NCBI RefSeq assembly: GCF_002026305.1
Contig: NZ_MVAB01000001.1
Location: 1,160,001 to 1,224,000, forward strand
DNA length: 64,000 bases
Reading direction: 5' to 3'
Source of the DNA: Vagococcus martis
GTDB lineage: Bacteria > Bacillota > Bacilli > Lactobacillales > Vagococcaceae
Shown: one piece after another, positions 10,401 to 20,675 of the stretch
Layout of the letters: each line of letters opens with the position of its first letter
How positions within the stretch are numbered: the first letter of the stretch is position 1
The notes under the pieces: generated by a model
The model's input: only the letters and a program-made list of their open reading frames with translations
What the model was told of the DNA's origin: nothing
Databases searched by the model: none
Translations under genes and position numbers: made by a program

Positions 10401-11501
10401 TTAAACATTAAAACGGAACAACATTACGTCGCCATCTTGTACAACGTAATCTTTCCCTTCTAAACGTACACGTCCAGCATCTTTTGCTGCACTCATGCTG
10501 CCATATTCTTTTAAATCTATAAACGATACAGTTTCAGCACGGATAAAGCCACGCTCGAAATCTGTATGAATAATACCCGCACATTCCGGCGCTTTCATCC
10601 CTACTTTAAATGTCCAAGCACGTACTTCTTGTTCTCCAGCTGTAAAGTAAGTTGCTAACCCTAATAAATGATACGCTGTACGAATTAATTTATCTAAACC
10701 TGATTCTTCAATACCTAGTGCTTCTAAAAAATCTTTTTTATCATCTTCATCAAGTTCAGCTATTTCTTCTTCAGCTCTTGCACATACAGTAATCACTTCT
10801 GCATTTTCAGTTGCTGCAAATTCTTTTACTTGTTTGACATAATCATTATTTTCAACATCTGCTATCTCATCTTCAGCCACGTTGGCTACATATAATACAG
10901 GTTTAGTTGTTAATAGGAATAATCCTTTAACAATTGGTAATTCATCATCTGTAAATTCAATCGATCTAGCAGATTTACCCTCTTCTAATACTGGCTTGAT
11001 TTTTTCTAAAACAGCTAGTTCTGCTACTGCTTCTTTATCTTTTGTCTTAGCTATTTTTGAGACACGAGCTAGACGTTTATCAACTGATTCCAAATCTGCC
11101 AACACTAACTCTAAATTAATCGTATCAATATCAGCTAATGGATCAACACGTCCTTCAACGTGTGTGATATTATCATCATCAAAACAACGCACGACATGAC
11201 AGATAGCATCAACTTGACGAATGTGACTTAAGAATTTATTTCCTAACCCTTCACCTTTACTTGCTCCTCTAACAATCCCTGCAATGTCAGTAAATTCAAA
11301 TGTTGCAGGTACTGTTTTTTTAGGCTTTACTAGTTTTGTTAATTCTTCCAAACGATAATCTGGTACTTCTACCATTCCCACATTTGGATCAATGGTTGCA
11401 AAAGGATAGTTAGCCGCTTCTGCACCCGCTTTTGTAATTGCATTAAATAAAGTTGATTTTCCAACATTAGGTAATCCAACTATTCCGGCTGTTAATGACA
11501 T
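10401..11501 (-). CDS. ychF: redox-regulated ATPase YchF (Obg-like)
   Basis: A universally conserved TRAFAC-class nucleotidase of 366 residues from the ATG at 11501 (GAGTGG upstream); a start four codons earlier is also open. The G1 motif is GLPNVGKST, G3 is DIAGIVRGASKGEG, and the altered G4 (NVAE instead of NKxD) explains the family's preference for ATP over GTP. The C-terminal TGS domain ends in DGDVMLFRFNV. YchF/OLA1 binds ribosomes and is linked to oxidative-stress responses. The DUF951 gene just upstream on the same strand is probably in the same operon. Confidence 0.95.
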   Translation of the reverse strand: MSLTAGIVGLPNVGKSTLFNAITKAGAEAANYPFATIDPNVGMVEVPDYRLEELTKLVKPKKTVPATFEFTDIAGIVRGASKGEGLGNKFLSHIRQVDAICHVVRCFDDDNITHVEGRVDPLADIDTINLELVLADLESVDKRLARVSKIAKTKDKEAVAELAVLEKIKPVLEEGKSARSIEFTDDELPIVKGLFLLTTKPVLYVANVAEDEIADVENNDYVKQVKEFAATENAEVITVCARAEEEIAELDEDDKKDFLEALGIEESGLDKLIRTAYHLLGLATYFTAGEQEVRAWTFKVGMKAPECAGIIHTDFERGFIRAETVSFIDLKEYGSMSAAKDAGRVRLEGKDYVVQDGDVMLFRFNV

Positions 11502-11535
11502 ATTTATTTCCACTCTTTCTCTTATATTCTTTAAA

Positions 11536-11721
11536 TTAGTCTTCTTTTTTCTCTAATACTTTTTTCATTTTTTTCTCAAATTCTCGTCGAGGCATCATGA
11601 CAATATGCTGACAATTTAAGCATCTTATTTTGATATCCATTCCCATACGAATAATTTCCCATCGATTCGTTTGACAGGCATGTGGTTTTTTCATCTCGAC
11701 AACGTCACCTAAATCATACAT
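11536..11721 (-). CDS. DUF951 family small protein
   Basis: A 61-residue basic protein with a Cys pattern C16 and C34-x2-C37 (HACQTNRW; IRCLNCQHI) that may bind metal or nucleic acid. DUF951 proteins are typically encoded between parB and ychF in Firmicutes, as here. The function is unknown. A good ribosome binding site (GAGGAGAG) precedes the ATG. Confidence 0.85.
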   Translation of the reverse strand: MYDLGDVVEMKKPHACQTNRWEIIRMGMDIKIRCLNCQHIVMMPRREFEKKMKKVLEKKED

Positions 11722-11818
11722 ATGAACATCTCTCCTCGATTTTTGTCATACTACGTGATATATCTTAACACAATTTTATTATATTTATACTAGTTTTCAT
11801 GTGATTTTTGATACTAAA

Positions 11819-12703
11819 TCAATCAAATTGAATGTCTAAAATATCTAAAATTCTAGTCAAATCGGAATTAGATAAATATTCTATTTCTATTTTACCTTTT
11901 CCCTCTTTTTCTTGAATACTAACACTCGTTCCAAATTTATCCATTAGTCGCTCTTCACTTTCAATAATATAATATGGCTTTGGAATGTGTTCTTTCTTTT
12001 TAAAAGAATCTTTTTTAGTTGCATCATTCATCTGGTTGACAATTTGTTCCAATTGTCGAACTGTTAATCCTTCTTTAATTGCTCTATTTGCTACAATTAA
12101 AATGTCTTCTTTTTTCTTCAATCCTAATAACGTTCTAGCTTGTCCCATTGATAGAGACTCATTTTGTACTAAATCTTTCACTACTTTAGGTAAACTTAAT
12201 AAACGTAGGTAATTTGCTATATATGGGCGACTCTTACCTAATTTTTCAGATAGCTCAACTTGTGTTAAATCAAGATTTTTCATTAACATTTCATAAGCTT
12301 CTGCTTCTTCTAACGGATTTAAATCTTCTCTTTGCAAGTTTTCTAGCACAGCTACTTGCATCATACGTGCTTCATCAAACTCGCGTACAATCGCTGGGAT
12401 TGTTTCTTTACCAGCAAGTTTCGATGCTCTAAAACGGCGTTCACCTGCAATAATTTCATAACCTTTAACAGATGACTTTCTTACTATAATAGGTTGAAAT
12501 ACACCTGATTGTTTAATAGAATCGGCTAATTCTTCTAACGCTTTTTCATCAAATGTTTTACGAGGTTGATATGGATTTGGTCTTAAATCAGATAGTGGTA
12601 ACTCTTGAACCGTTTCAGATTGAATGTCAACCTCTTCTATTGTTGATAAATCTTGAAATAATGCATCAATTCCTCGTCCTAATCCTTTATTCGGCTTGCT
12701 CAC
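11819..12703 (-). CDS. parB: chromosome partitioning protein ParB (Spo0J)
   Basis: A 294-residue parS-binding CTP switch protein. The N-terminal CTP-binding domain holds the GERRFRA motif (about residue 67). The central HTH (VELSEKLGKSRPYIANYLRLL) reads parS, and the C-terminal 45 residues form the dimerisation domain. It overlaps parA by 17 bases, so the two are translationally coupled. Three parS sites are present in this window (14393, 36535, 37400). Only one ParB-like gene is seen; no separate noc gene lies beside rsmG. Confidence 0.96.
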   Translation of the reverse strand: MSKPNKGLGRGIDALFQDLSTIEEVDIQSETVQELPLSDLRPNPYQPRKTFDEKALEELADSIKQSGVFQPIIVRKSSVKGYEIIAGERRFRASKLAGKETIPAIVREFDEARMMQVAVLENLQREDLNPLEEAEAYEMLMKNLDLTQVELSEKLGKSRPYIANYLRLLSLPKVVKDLVQNESLSMGQARTLLGLKKKEDILIVANRAIKEGLTVRQLEQIVNQMNDATKKDSFKKKEHIPKPYYIIESEERLMDKFGTSVSIQEKEGKGKIEIEYLSNSDLTRILDILDIQFD

Positions 12704-13457
12704 GATTCATCACTTCCTTTGCTAGTGCTTGATACACTTCTGCACCTCTAGATTTTGGATCATAATCAATAATCGCTTTACCGTGACTTGGTGCTTCAGA
12801 CAATCTTACATTTCTTGGAATAATAGTGTCATATACTCGCTCTCTAAAATAAGTTCGTACTTCTTCTACTACTTCTGAACCTAAATTCGTTCTAGCATCA
12901 TACATCGTTAACAACACGCCTTCTATACGTAAATCTGGATTAAAATGTTTTTGTACTAAACGTATCGTATTTAACAATTGGCTTAATCCTTCTAATGCAT
13001 AATATTCACACTGAACAGGAATTAAAATGGAATCACTCGATGTAAATGAATTGATTGTTAAATGTCCTAACGATGGTGGACAATCGATTAATATATAATC
13101 ATATTTATCTTCCACTTCTTTTAGAGCGAGTTTTAATCGTGATTCTCTTGCCATCATAGATGTTAACTCAATTTCTGCTCCAGATAGTTGAATTGTCGCT
13201 GGTGCGATATCCATTCCTTCTCTATTCGTTTTCTGAATGACTTCAGTGATGGGAACTTCATTAACTAAGACATCATAAATGTCTTGAGATACATCCGCTT
13301 TGCGTATGCCTATACCACTTGTCGCATTTCCTTGTGCATCCATATCTACTAATAATACTTTTTTTCCTTCGTACGCTAAACACGCACCAAGATTGACTGT
13401 AGTGGTCGTTTTACCAACTCCACCTTTTTGGTTTGCTACAGAAATAATTCTAGCCAT
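12687..13457 (-). CDS. parA: chromosome partitioning ATPase ParA (Soj)
   Basis: A 256-residue ParA/MinD-type ATPase with the deviant Walker A KGGVGKTTT (11-19), Walker A' LLVDMDAQGN and Walker B ILIDCPPS. It works with ParB at the origin in segregation and in regulating DnaA. The start ATG at 13457 has GGAGGGACC upstream. It lies downstream of rsmG. Confidence 0.97.
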   Translation of the reverse strand: MARIISVANQKGGVGKTTTTVNLGACLAYEGKKVLLVDMDAQGNATSGIGIRKADVSQDIYDVLVNEVPITEVIQKTNREGMDIAPATIQLSGAEIELTSMMARESRLKLALKEVEDKYDYILIDCPPSLGHLTINSFTSSDSILIPVQCEYYALEGLSQLLNTIRLVQKHFNPDLRIEGVLLTMYDARTNLGSEVVEEVRTYFRERVYDTIIPRNVRLSEAPSHGKAIIDYDPKSRGAEVYQALAKEVMNREQAE

Positions 13458-13515
13458 AATAGGTCCCTCCGTTTCTTACTCATTGTGTCTAATGATTCAT
13501 CAGGCACCTTTATTT

Positions 13516-14241
13516 TTATACTAATGGTTTTTTATTTGGTAATCCTGCTTTACGAGGATATTTATTTGGTGTAACTTTCTTTTTATCTATTTCAATAATA
13601 AATCGTTCATCTTCTGTTATAGGCAAACTAACCTCATGTTCTGATACAACTTTGCCACCAAGTGTTGCTATTGCTTTTTTAGCTTCAACTAATTCTTCCT
13701 CACTTTTAGCAGCTTTCATCGCTAAAAATTGACCGTCTTTTTTTACTAACGGTAAGCATAATTCTGCTAATACATTTAGCCTAGCTACTGCTCTAGCTGT
13801 CACTAAATCAAATGTTTCACGAAACTCTTTATTTTGTCCAAAATCCTCTGCTCTTGAATGATATAAATTAACTTGTTCTAATCCTAATTCGTTAGTAAGC
13901 TCTCTTAAAAAATTAATTCGCTTATTTAAAGAATCTACAATTGAAATTTCCATATTAGGAAAAGCTATTTTTAGTGGTATACTAGGAAAACCTGCTCCTG
14001 ATCCAACATCGCATAAACTTAAACCATCTCTTGTCATATCTCGTTCAAAAGCTAATGTTAGTGAATCGTAAAAGTGTTTTAAATAAACATCTTTTTTTTC
14101 AGTAATTGCTGTTAAGTTGATTTTCTCATTCCATTCAACAAGCCGTTTGAAATACAATTCATACTGAGCCATTTGCTCGTCATTTAACTCTATCCCATAT
14201 TCTTTCAAACTATTTTTAAACTCTTCTGGGGTCATCTTCAT
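13516..14241 (-). CDS. rsmG: 16S rRNA (guanine527-N7)-methyltransferase
   Basis: A 241-residue SAM-dependent methyltransferase of the GidB family. The SAM-binding motif is [17 protein letters not shown] and motif post-I is [14 protein letters not shown]. It methylates G527 of 16S rRNA. The C-terminus is basic ([14 protein letters not shown]), as usual. It starts with the ATG at 14241 (AAGGAGAATG) and leads the rsmG-parA-parB run. Confidence 0.95.
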   Translation of the reverse strand: MKMTPEEFKNSLKEYGIELNDEQMAQYELYFKRLVEWNEKINLTAITEKKDVYLKHFYDSLTLAFERDMTRDGLSLCDVGSGAGFPSIPLKIAFPNMEISIVDSLNKRINFLRELTNELGLEQVNLYHSRAEDFGQNKEFRETFDLVTARAVARLNVLAELCLPLVKKDGQFLAMKAAKSEEELVEAKKAIATLGGKVVSEHEVSLPITEDERFIIEIDKKKVTPNKYPRKAGLPNKKPLV

Positions 14242-14392
14242 TCTCCTTCATGTGAAACAAAATAGTGTTTCACGGATAAATACACTTTATCGTATCTACC
14301 GAAAAAGTTCAATGGCGAGAACTTGTTTTTAATAAAAAAAGCAAACTTAACTAATACATAAGCTTGCTGTTAATCTAATATTATTTCCCAAA

Positions 14393-14408
14393 TGTTTCAC
14401 GTGGAACA
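14393..14408. promoter_or_regulatory. parS site (one mismatch to the palindrome)
   Basis: TGTTTCACGTGGAACA, 15 of 16 bases of the perfect palindrome and a common natural parS variant. It lies directly after the stop codon of the coiled-coil gene and upstream of rsmG-parA-parB. Confidence 0.85.
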
Positions 14409-14410
14409 TT

Positions 14411-15028
14411 TTAACTTGTTCGAATATTTTCAAAATACGTTCTTAAAAAACCCACTATTTTTACTCTTTTTTCATCAATAGAATCTAGTGTTGATTCAAT
14501 ATCTCTAATAAAACTATTAATTGAGTCTTGTGTTACATCTTCATAATAAAAATAGTTATATCTTCTTTGTTGAAATTCTCTCAATTCTTTTATTAACTGT
14601 TTAAAATCTCTAAACAGTCCCTCTTGTATAAATGGTTCATATTGATTTAGTTTGCTATCTAATTCATTTAAATAATCACTACTTTTCACTATTCCTTCTT
14701 GAATTAATTTAATATAAGTTTCTTCTAAACTTGTTTCCGTATTCTCCTGTAGCAACTGTAAACTACCTTTCACACTTTTAGTTTTATCGATTGTTTTTTG
14801 CAATAACTCAAACAAATTCCAAAACAAATTGTATTCTTTTTCATATTGCTTTTGTGTCATGAATATAAAGCTTTCTTGTTTAGCAGAAAGTTTACTAATA
14901 TCTTTATCTTGTTTTACTTGTTTTTCTGTTATTTTTTTATTTATCTGATTAGTTAAGTATATGGAAAAACTACTTAATAAAATAGCAATAATTCCAATAA
15001 TAATTGATACACTCGTCATAGTATTCAC
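14411..15028 (-). CDS. unknown membrane-anchored coiled-coil protein
   Basis: A 205-residue protein I do not recognise. One membrane segment (about 5-26, VSIIIGIIAILLSSFSIYL) is followed by a long charged helical region rich in Gln, Lys and Glu, likely coiled coil, with no Cys. It lies between rsmG and mnmG on the same strand, where most relatives have nothing or a second parB-like gene. A weak AGAGTTAGAGGTG ribosome binding site precedes the ATG. The predicted form is a single-pass protein with a cytoplasmic coiled coil. Confidence 0.65.
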   Translation of the reverse strand: MNTMTSVSIIIGIIAILLSSFSIYLTNQINKKITEKQVKQDKDISKLSAKQESFIFMTQKQYEKEYNLFWNLFELLQKTIDKTKSVKGSLQLLQENTETSLEETYIKLIQEGIVKSSDYLNELDSKLNQYEPFIQEGLFRDFKQLIKELREFQQRRYNYFYYEDVTQDSINSFIRDIESTLDSIDEKRVKIVGFLRTYFENIRTS

Positions 15029-15094
15029 CTCTAACTCTATTATATCAAAGTATCGTTCCTTTTGTGATTTATTTGAAATAAAAAAGACCTATTG

Positions 15095-17002
15095 CTAGGC
15101 CTTTTCACTGTCTATCTTTGCTATTCTTCCTTGTTCGATATAAACCATCAAAATGCTTATATCTGAAGGATTAACGCCACTTATTCGACTTGCTTGTGCA
15201 ATTGTTTCTGGGCGGATTTTTTCTAACTTTTGAACTGCTTCTGTTGCTAAGCTGTTTATTGCTTTATAATCAATATTTTCTGGGATACGTTTTGCTTCCA
15301 TACGTTTTAGTTTTTCAACTTTATCTTTGGCTTTTTTAATATATCCTTCATACTTCACTTGAATTTCTACTTGTTCAATCACATAACGAGGAAGTTCTTT
15401 TTCAGGACTTGGAATAAACGCACTCACATCATAATAAGTTATCTCTGGTCGTTTTAGAAAGTCACGAGCTAATATACCATCTTTTAATGGTGCTAACCCT
15501 CTTTCTTCAAGGAATGTTTGAATTTCTTGTGTTGGCTTCAATCTAATCTTTCCTAAACGTTCTAATTCATTTTCTACCATCTCTTTTTTCTCTTGATATT
15601 GAGTAAAACGCGTATCATCAACTAACCCGATTTCATGTCCCATATCTGTTAAACGTAAATCAGCATTATCATGACGTAATAGTAAACGATATTCAGCACG
15701 AGATGTTAATAAACGATATGGCTCATTTGTTCCTTTTGTTACTAAATCATCTATCAATACACCTATATAAGCATCACTTCTTTTTAAGATAAACGGTTCT
15801 TTACCTTGAATTTTTAAAGCAGCATTTATTCCTGCCATTAATCCTTGACAAGCAGCTTCTTCATACCCTGATGTTCCATTAGTTTGTCCTGCTGTATAAA
15901 GACCTGAAATCTTCATTGTTTCAAGTGTTGGACGTAATTGATGGGGCACAACGACATCATATTCAATGGCATAACCACTACGCATAATTTTAGCTTGTTC
16001 TAACCCTTCAATACTCTGAACCATCTCTTTTTGCACATCTTCTGGTAATGACGTTGATAATCCTTGTACATAGACTTCTTCAGTATGTTCTCCTTCTGGC
16101 TCTAAAAAGATTTGATGACGTGGTTTATCACTAAAACGCACAATTTTATCTTCAATGGATGGACAATATCTTGCGCCCACTCCTTCCACAATCCCAGTAA
16201 ACATAGGCGCTCGATGTAGATTGTCACGAATCAATGTGTGAGTATCTAAATTCGTGTAAGTTAACCAACAAGGTAATTGATCTGTCAGATAGTTTTCATC
16301 ATGACTCTCAAAGCTAAAATGATTTGGTTGCTTGTCTCCTGGTTGTTCTTCTGTCACCGAATAATCAATTGTGCTTGATTTTACGCGCGGTGGTGTGCCC
16401 GTTTTGAATCGTTCAATCTCTAAACCAATCTCTTTTAAGTTATTTGCTAATCCGATAGACGGTAGTGAATTGTTGGGTCCTGATGAATATTTTAATTCAC
16501 CAATAATAATTTCTCCACGTAAAGCAGTTCCTGCTGTAATGATGACTGCCTTACTTGTATATTGTGTTCCTGTACTTAACTCAACACCATAACACACATC
16601 ATCTTTGACTAATAATTTTTCAACGATTCCTTGTTTGACTACCAGATTATCTTCTTTTTCTAGCGTATGTTTTAATTCAGATTGATATGCATGTTTATCC
16701 GCCTGTGCTCGTAAGGCCCTTACAGCTGGACCTTTACCTGTGTTGAGCATACGCATTTGAATATAAGTTTTATCAATATTTCTCCCCATCTCTCCACCTA
16801 ACGCATCAATTTCGCGCACCACTACTCCTTTAGCTGGTCCTCCGATTGATGGATTACATGGCATAAAACCAATCATATCTAAATTCAATGTCACAAGTAA
16901 CGTACTCATGCCCATTCTCGCTGCTGCTAACGACGCTTCAGAACCCGCATGACCACCACCAACGACAATGACATCATAATCTCTTATTTCAGTATTTTCC
17001 AT
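15095..17002 (-). CDS. mnmG: tRNA uridine 5-carboxymethylaminomethyl modification enzyme MnmG
   Basis: A 635-residue FAD protein (GidA). The FAD site [11 protein letters not shown] lies at about 12-22, GxGP-type loops include [11 protein letters not shown], and the conserved FGGVG-like region [12 protein letters not shown] lies in the middle. With MnmE it installs (c)mnm5U34 in tRNAs reading NNA/NNG codons. It starts 13 bases after the mnmE stop, and the two form one operon. Confidence 0.97.
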   Translation of the reverse strand: MENTEIRDYDVIVVGGGHAGSEASLAAARMGMSTLLVTLNLDMIGFMPCNPSIGGPAKGVVVREIDALGGEMGRNIDKTYIQMRMLNTGKGPAVRALRAQADKHAYQSELKHTLEKEDNLVVKQGIVEKLLVKDDVCYGVELSTGTQYTSKAVIITAGTALRGEIIIGELKYSSGPNNSLPSIGLANNLKEIGLEIERFKTGTPPRVKSSTIDYSVTEEQPGDKQPNHFSFESHDENYLTDQLPCWLTYTNLDTHTLIRDNLHRAPMFTGIVEGVGARYCPSIEDKIVRFSDKPRHQIFLEPEGEHTEEVYVQGLSTSLPEDVQKEMVQSIEGLEQAKIMRSGYAIEYDVVVPHQLRPTLETMKISGLYTAGQTNGTSGYEEAACQGLMAGINAALKIQGKEPFILKRSDAYIGVLIDDLVTKGTNEPYRLLTSRAEYRLLLRHDNADLRLTDMGHEIGLVDDTRFTQYQEKKEMVENELERLGKIRLKPTQEIQTFLEERGLAPLKDGILARDFLKRPEITYYDVSAFIPSPEKELPRYVIEQVEIQVKYEGYIKKAKDKVEKLKRMEAKRIPENIDYKAINSLATEAVQKLEKIRPETIAQASRISGVNPSDISILMVYIEQGRIAKIDSEKA

Positions 17003-17015
17003 TACGTTAATCTCC

Positions 17016-18410
17016 TTATTTTCCTAAACAGAACTGACTAAATAACTGGGTAATTAATTCATCTTGAACATTCTCGCCCATAATTTCCCCCAGTAAATCC
17101 CATGCTCTTGTCATATCAATTTGCAACAAATCAACAGGCATATCAACTTCGATCCCTTCTAACACTTCATCAAGAGCCATATCAGCTTGTTCTAGCAATG
17201 CTACGTGTCTTGTGTTAGAAATATATGTTGCATCTTTTTCAGATGTATTAGAAGCAAAGAATGTGTCTTTTATTAACTGTTCTAATAAATCAATACCTCT
17301 ACCTTCTAAAACTGATATCGGTAAAAATGGTGTTTCGCCTAATAAATTTTGTAATTCATTTTTATCTAATTTATTTGGTAAATCATTTTTGTTCAGTAAT
17401 ACAATACGTTGCATATCTTTTGTTAAAGAGATTAACTCACGATCCATCTCTGTAATAGCTTCACTTTGGTTTAACACAAGTAACACTAGATCTGCTTCAG
17501 ATAATGCTTTTCGACTTCTTTCAACACCAATTTTCTCAACAATATCTTCTGTTTCTCGAATCCCTGCAGTATCAATTAATTTTAATGGTACACCACGAAC
17601 ATTGACAAATTCCTCAATAACATCTCTAGTTGTTCCTGCAATATCAGTCACAATCGCTTTATCTTCTCGTAATAAGTCGTTTAAAAGACTAGACTTACCA
17701 ACATTTGGGCGTCCTATTATTGCTGTTGCTAATCCTTCTCGCAATATCTTTCCTTGTGTTGCTGTTTCTAATAAATGAGCAATGTCTTTTTTTACTTCAA
17801 GTGCTTTTTCTTTCATGATTTTAGTCGTCATCTCTTCGACATCATCATACTCAGGGTAGTCAATATTAACCTCTACTTGTGCTAAGGCCACCAACAATTT
17901 TTGTCTTAATGAATGAATTAACTGTGATAAACGACCATCTAATTGTCCAAGAGCTAAATCCATTGATTCACTTGTTTTAGCCTGTATTAAATCCATTACA
18001 GCTTCTGCTTGAGATAAATCCATACGACCATTTAAAAATGCACGCTTCGTAAATTCACCGGGTTCTGCTAATCTTGCTCCCTGTCTTAGTAATAGTTGTA
18101 AAATCTGATTCGCTACTACCATCCCACCATGACAATTAATTTCTACAATATTTTCGCGTGTAAAAGTCTTAGGCTCTAACATCACGGAATACATCACTTC
18201 GTCTAACACTTGATTCGTTTTAGGGTCTTTTATGTGTCCGTAGTGAATCGTGTGAGTAGGTACTTTTGTTAAATCTTTTTCTTTATAATTCGTCACACTT
18301 TGAGCAATTGTCACCGCATCATCACCACTCAAACGGACAATACTAATGGCGCCTTCACCTGGAGGCGTTGAAATGGCAGCAATCGTGTCAAACTCTTTAG
18401 TAATATTCAT
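17016..18410 (-). CDS. mnmE: tRNA modification GTPase MnmE
   Basis: 464 residues from the ATG at 18410 (AAAGGATGG upstream); a start three codons earlier is too close to that site. The N-terminal tetrahydrofolate-binding domain is followed by helical and G domains: G1 [10 protein letters not shown]3 DTAGIRE, G4 NKND. The C-terminal motif C-L-G-K carries the conserved Cys. It is the partner of MnmG in U34 modification. Confidence 0.97.
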   Translation of the reverse strand: MNITKEFDTIAAISTPPGEGAISIVRLSGDDAVTIAQSVTNYKEKDLTKVPTHTIHYGHIKDPKTNQVLDEVMYSVMLEPKTFTRENIVEINCHGGMVVANQILQLLLRQGARLAEPGEFTKRAFLNGRMDLSQAEAVMDLIQAKTSESMDLALGQLDGRLSQLIHSLRQKLLVALAQVEVNIDYPEYDDVEEMTTKIMKEKALEVKKDIAHLLETATQGKILREGLATAIIGRPNVGKSSLLNDLLREDKAIVTDIAGTTRDVIEEFVNVRGVPLKLIDTAGIRETEDIVEKIGVERSRKALSEADLVLLVLNQSEAITEMDRELISLTKDMQRIVLLNKNDLPNKLDKNELQNLLGETPFLPISVLEGRGIDLLEQLIKDTFFASNTSEKDATYISNTRHVALLEQADMALDEVLEGIEVDMPVDLLQIDMTRAWDLLGEIMGENVQDELITQLFSQFCLGK

Positions 18411-18419
18411 TTTTACCAT

Positions 18420-18624
18420 CCTTTCTTAAAAAGTGCATATAAAAAAGCGCCCACTCCACCCCTTTACCTATGCAAAAAAGCATATACAAAAAAGTAGATA
18501 AGCACTTTGACTGCTATCTTATTTATAATCATAAAAATAATAGCATACTCTTAATCTATTGACAATGTATTAAACCGCGAAAAAAATAAGCCACACAAGA
18601 AATTTATGACTTATTTTGATGCAA
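18420..18624. other. oppA/mnmE intergenic region
   Basis: The segment holds the oppA terminator near its right end (18581-18617). The small repeated units CATATAAAAAAG and CATATACAAAAAAG flank a C-rich stretch (18436-18500) for which I have no assignment. The region is AT-rich and has no gene. Confidence 0.5.
18581..18617 (-). terminator. oppA terminator
   Basis: On the minus strand, AAAATAAGTC pairs with GGCTTATTTT across a 15-base loop, followed by a T-run, 8 bases after the oppA stop. Confidence 0.6.
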
Positions 18625-20265
18625 TTATTCAGATACTGATGCTGTTCTTAAGTTAAAGTAATCACCATATAAATGATAACTCATTCCTTTAATATTAGGA
18701 TTAATTAAATAATTTGATGCACTTTGATAAAGAGGTACTTGTGCTGCATTGTCTTTAATTAAGATTTCTTCTGCTCTTTTATAATCTTCAAATTGTTTAT
18801 CTGAATTATTTGCATTGACTGTTTTGGCATCATTCACTAATTTATCAAATTCCTCATTTTTGTATTCGCCATAGTTATAAGAAGAATCACTCTTATAAAG
18901 ATTAAAGTAAGAATCTAAATCACTACTTCCAGCAATCCAACCTGAAAGTGACATTTCAAAATCTTTTTTCGTTCTAGATTCTAATAAATTATTCCTTGGT
19001 TGAGCTTTTATCTCTACTTTTAATCCCTCTAAACTATCTTCTAATTGACTTTGGACATATTCAGATATCTTTTTACCATTTTCATCATCAGAGGCTAATA
19101 ACGATACTGTGACCTTATCACCTAAATCTTTTTTAGCTAGGTTCCATTCCTTTTTAGCTTCGTCCAAATTATGTTCTAGATAGTCGCCACTAAATTCACG
19201 AAAATCAGTAGACGTTTTAGGATTAGCATATAGATTTCGTGGAATTAGGCCATTTAATGGCTTTGATCCATCATTTAAAACATTCTCTGTTAAGGTCTTT
19301 TTATCTATTGCTTGAGCAAATGCTTTACGTAAATGCTCATTAGCTGTCGGTAAATCTTTTGCTTTATTAAAATCTAAATAATAATTGGCCACATCAGAAT
19401 GAGTAACATATCCCTTATCTTCTTTATTTTGTGCTACATACTGACCTGTGATACGCACTAAATCCAACTCGCCTGATTGATATAGATTTATACCTGTATT
19501 ATCATCTTTGATCGTGCTTACTTTTACTTCTTCCAATTTTACCGCATCCGCATCGTAATACTCTTTGTTCTTTTTCAACGTCCACGTGTCTGACGTACTA
19601 TCCCAATCTGCGATAACAAATGGCCCACTATAGATTAAATGTTCGCTATCAATACCATAGTCTTTGCCTTGTTCTTTGACGTATTTTTCATTTTGAGGTG
19701 CTAACCAACCAATAGAAACAACCGTTAGAAATGATGGTTGTGCTTGAGTCAATTCAACCACAAATTCTGTTTCACTTGGTGCTGAAATTCCTAATTCAGA
19801 AACATCTGTTTTGCCATTTCTAATGTCTTGGCTATTTTTCACATTGTCTAATAAATAAGCATTAGGTCCAATGGTTTCTGGATTGACTAATTTTTTCCAA
19901 GCATAAACAAAATCATTTGATGTAATAGGCTCACCATTACTCCAGTTGATGTCTTTTTTCAAAGTAAATTTATATGTTAATCCATCGTCACTAATATCCA
20001 CTTTTTCTGCTAATCCAGGAATTGGTGTACTATCATCATCAAATCGATATAGCCCTTCAAATAAATGTTGCACCATCGTAAAAGTATTTTTATCCGTTGT
20101 TTGTGTTGTGTCTAATGTTGAAATTGGTGCTGGTGAGCTAATTTCTATCACCTGACTTACTTTACCAGTTTCTTTTTCACCACTCTTTTCTTTCATTTCT
20201 CCTCCACTACACGCTGTTAATACAAGTGTTGTTAGAGCTAAACCCACAATCCATTTCTTTTTCAT
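18625..20265 (-). CDS. peptide ABC transporter substrate-binding lipoprotein (OppA family)
   Basis: A 546-residue lipoprotein with lipobox LTAC-S (lipidated C19). It is a family 5 solute-binding protein: the signature region near residues 80-105 reads LAEKVDISDDGLTYKFTLKKD. It would bind oligopeptides outside the membrane and hand them to a permease, but no opp permease or ATPase genes are adjacent, so it is an orphan binding protein that must use a transporter encoded elsewhere. It has its own T-box leader, so expression should follow starvation for one amino acid. An IS has inserted just upstream of the promoter. Confidence 0.92.
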   Translation of the reverse strand: MKKKWIVGLALTTLVLTACSGGEMKEKSGEKETGKVSQVIEISSPAPISTLDTTQTTDKNTFTMVQHLFEGLYRFDDDSTPIPGLAEKVDISDDGLTYKFTLKKDINWSNGEPITSNDFVYAWKKLVNPETIGPNAYLLDNVKNSQDIRNGKTDVSELGISAPSETEFVVELTQAQPSFLTVVSIGWLAPQNEKYVKEQGKDYGIDSEHLIYSGPFVIADWDSTSDTWTLKKNKEYYDADAVKLEEVKVSTIKDDNTGINLYQSGELDLVRITGQYVAQNKEDKGYVTHSDVANYYLDFNKAKDLPTANEHLRKAFAQAIDKKTLTENVLNDGSKPLNGLIPRNLYANPKTSTDFREFSGDYLEHNLDEAKKEWNLAKKDLGDKVTVSLLASDDENGKKISEYVQSQLEDSLEGLKVEIKAQPRNNLLESRTKKDFEMSLSGWIAGSSDLDSYFNLYKSDSSYNYGEYKNEEFDKLVNDAKTVNANNSDKQFEDYKRAEEILIKDNAAQVPLYQSASNYLINPNIKGMSYHLYGDYFNLRTASVSE

Positions 20266-20365
20266 TTATTACCCTCCATATTTGACCTATCTTTACAAAC
20301 GTCTAACTCTTTTGTTTTGGTTGAACATGACAAAATTATGATTAGCAGCTAGAAAAATGTAAACA

Positions 20366-20641
20366 AAAAAACTCCCATCCTTCTTTATAAAAGGACGAGA
20401 GCTTGCCGTTTAGCTATCGCGGTACCACCTTAATTGGCTTTGTAAAAAAGCCCACTTTCCCAGTACTATCATACTGTCACGCTATAACAGGCGTCCCTGA
20501 ATTGATCTTAACTTATTCAACCAATCTGTTCAAAGGCCATTTTCCTTTTCCTATCACTATCTCTTTCCACCAAGCGAGACTCTCTTTAAGCTATCAAAAA
20601 AGTACTTTCCTTATCATCACATTTTGTCAATTAATGTTTGT
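20366..20641 (-). promoter_or_regulatory. T-box leader of the oppA-like gene
   Basis: On the minus strand the T-box core GGTGGTACCGCG lies at 20429-20418. It is followed by a terminator (stem 20402-20391 with 20382-20371, GCTCTCGTCC/GGATGGGAGT, then a T-run). The 5' part has AAAGAGAGTC and GGTGGAAAG, typical of Stem I, and its base can pair (TGATAGCTTA with TAAGTTAAGATCA). The specifier is not certain: the triplet after GAAC is AGA (20527-20525, Arg), but AUU is also possible close by. The gene would be switched on when the matching tRNA is uncharged. Confidence 0.9.
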
Positions 20642-20647
20642 AAAAGG

Positions 20648-20675
20648 ATTATATCATATAATTTATTTTAGTCAA
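20648..20675 (-). promoter_or_regulatory. oppA T-box promoter
   Basis: On the minus strand: TTGACT (20675-20670), 16-base spacer, TATAAT (20653-20648). The upstream edge of the -35 coincides with the start of the IS target duplication at 20675, so everything beyond it was replaced by the IS. Confidence 0.8.

Noticed and set aside
14244-14275. Two parS-like half-sites (CATGTGAAACA and GTGTTTCACGG) upstream of rsmG
   Set aside because: Neither is a full palindrome; only about 12 of 16 bases match, so I list only the clear site at 14393.
18436-18500. Repeated CATATA-AAAAAG units as a CRISPR or regulatory array
   Set aside because: There are only two imperfect units in low-complexity sequence and no spacers or cas genes.
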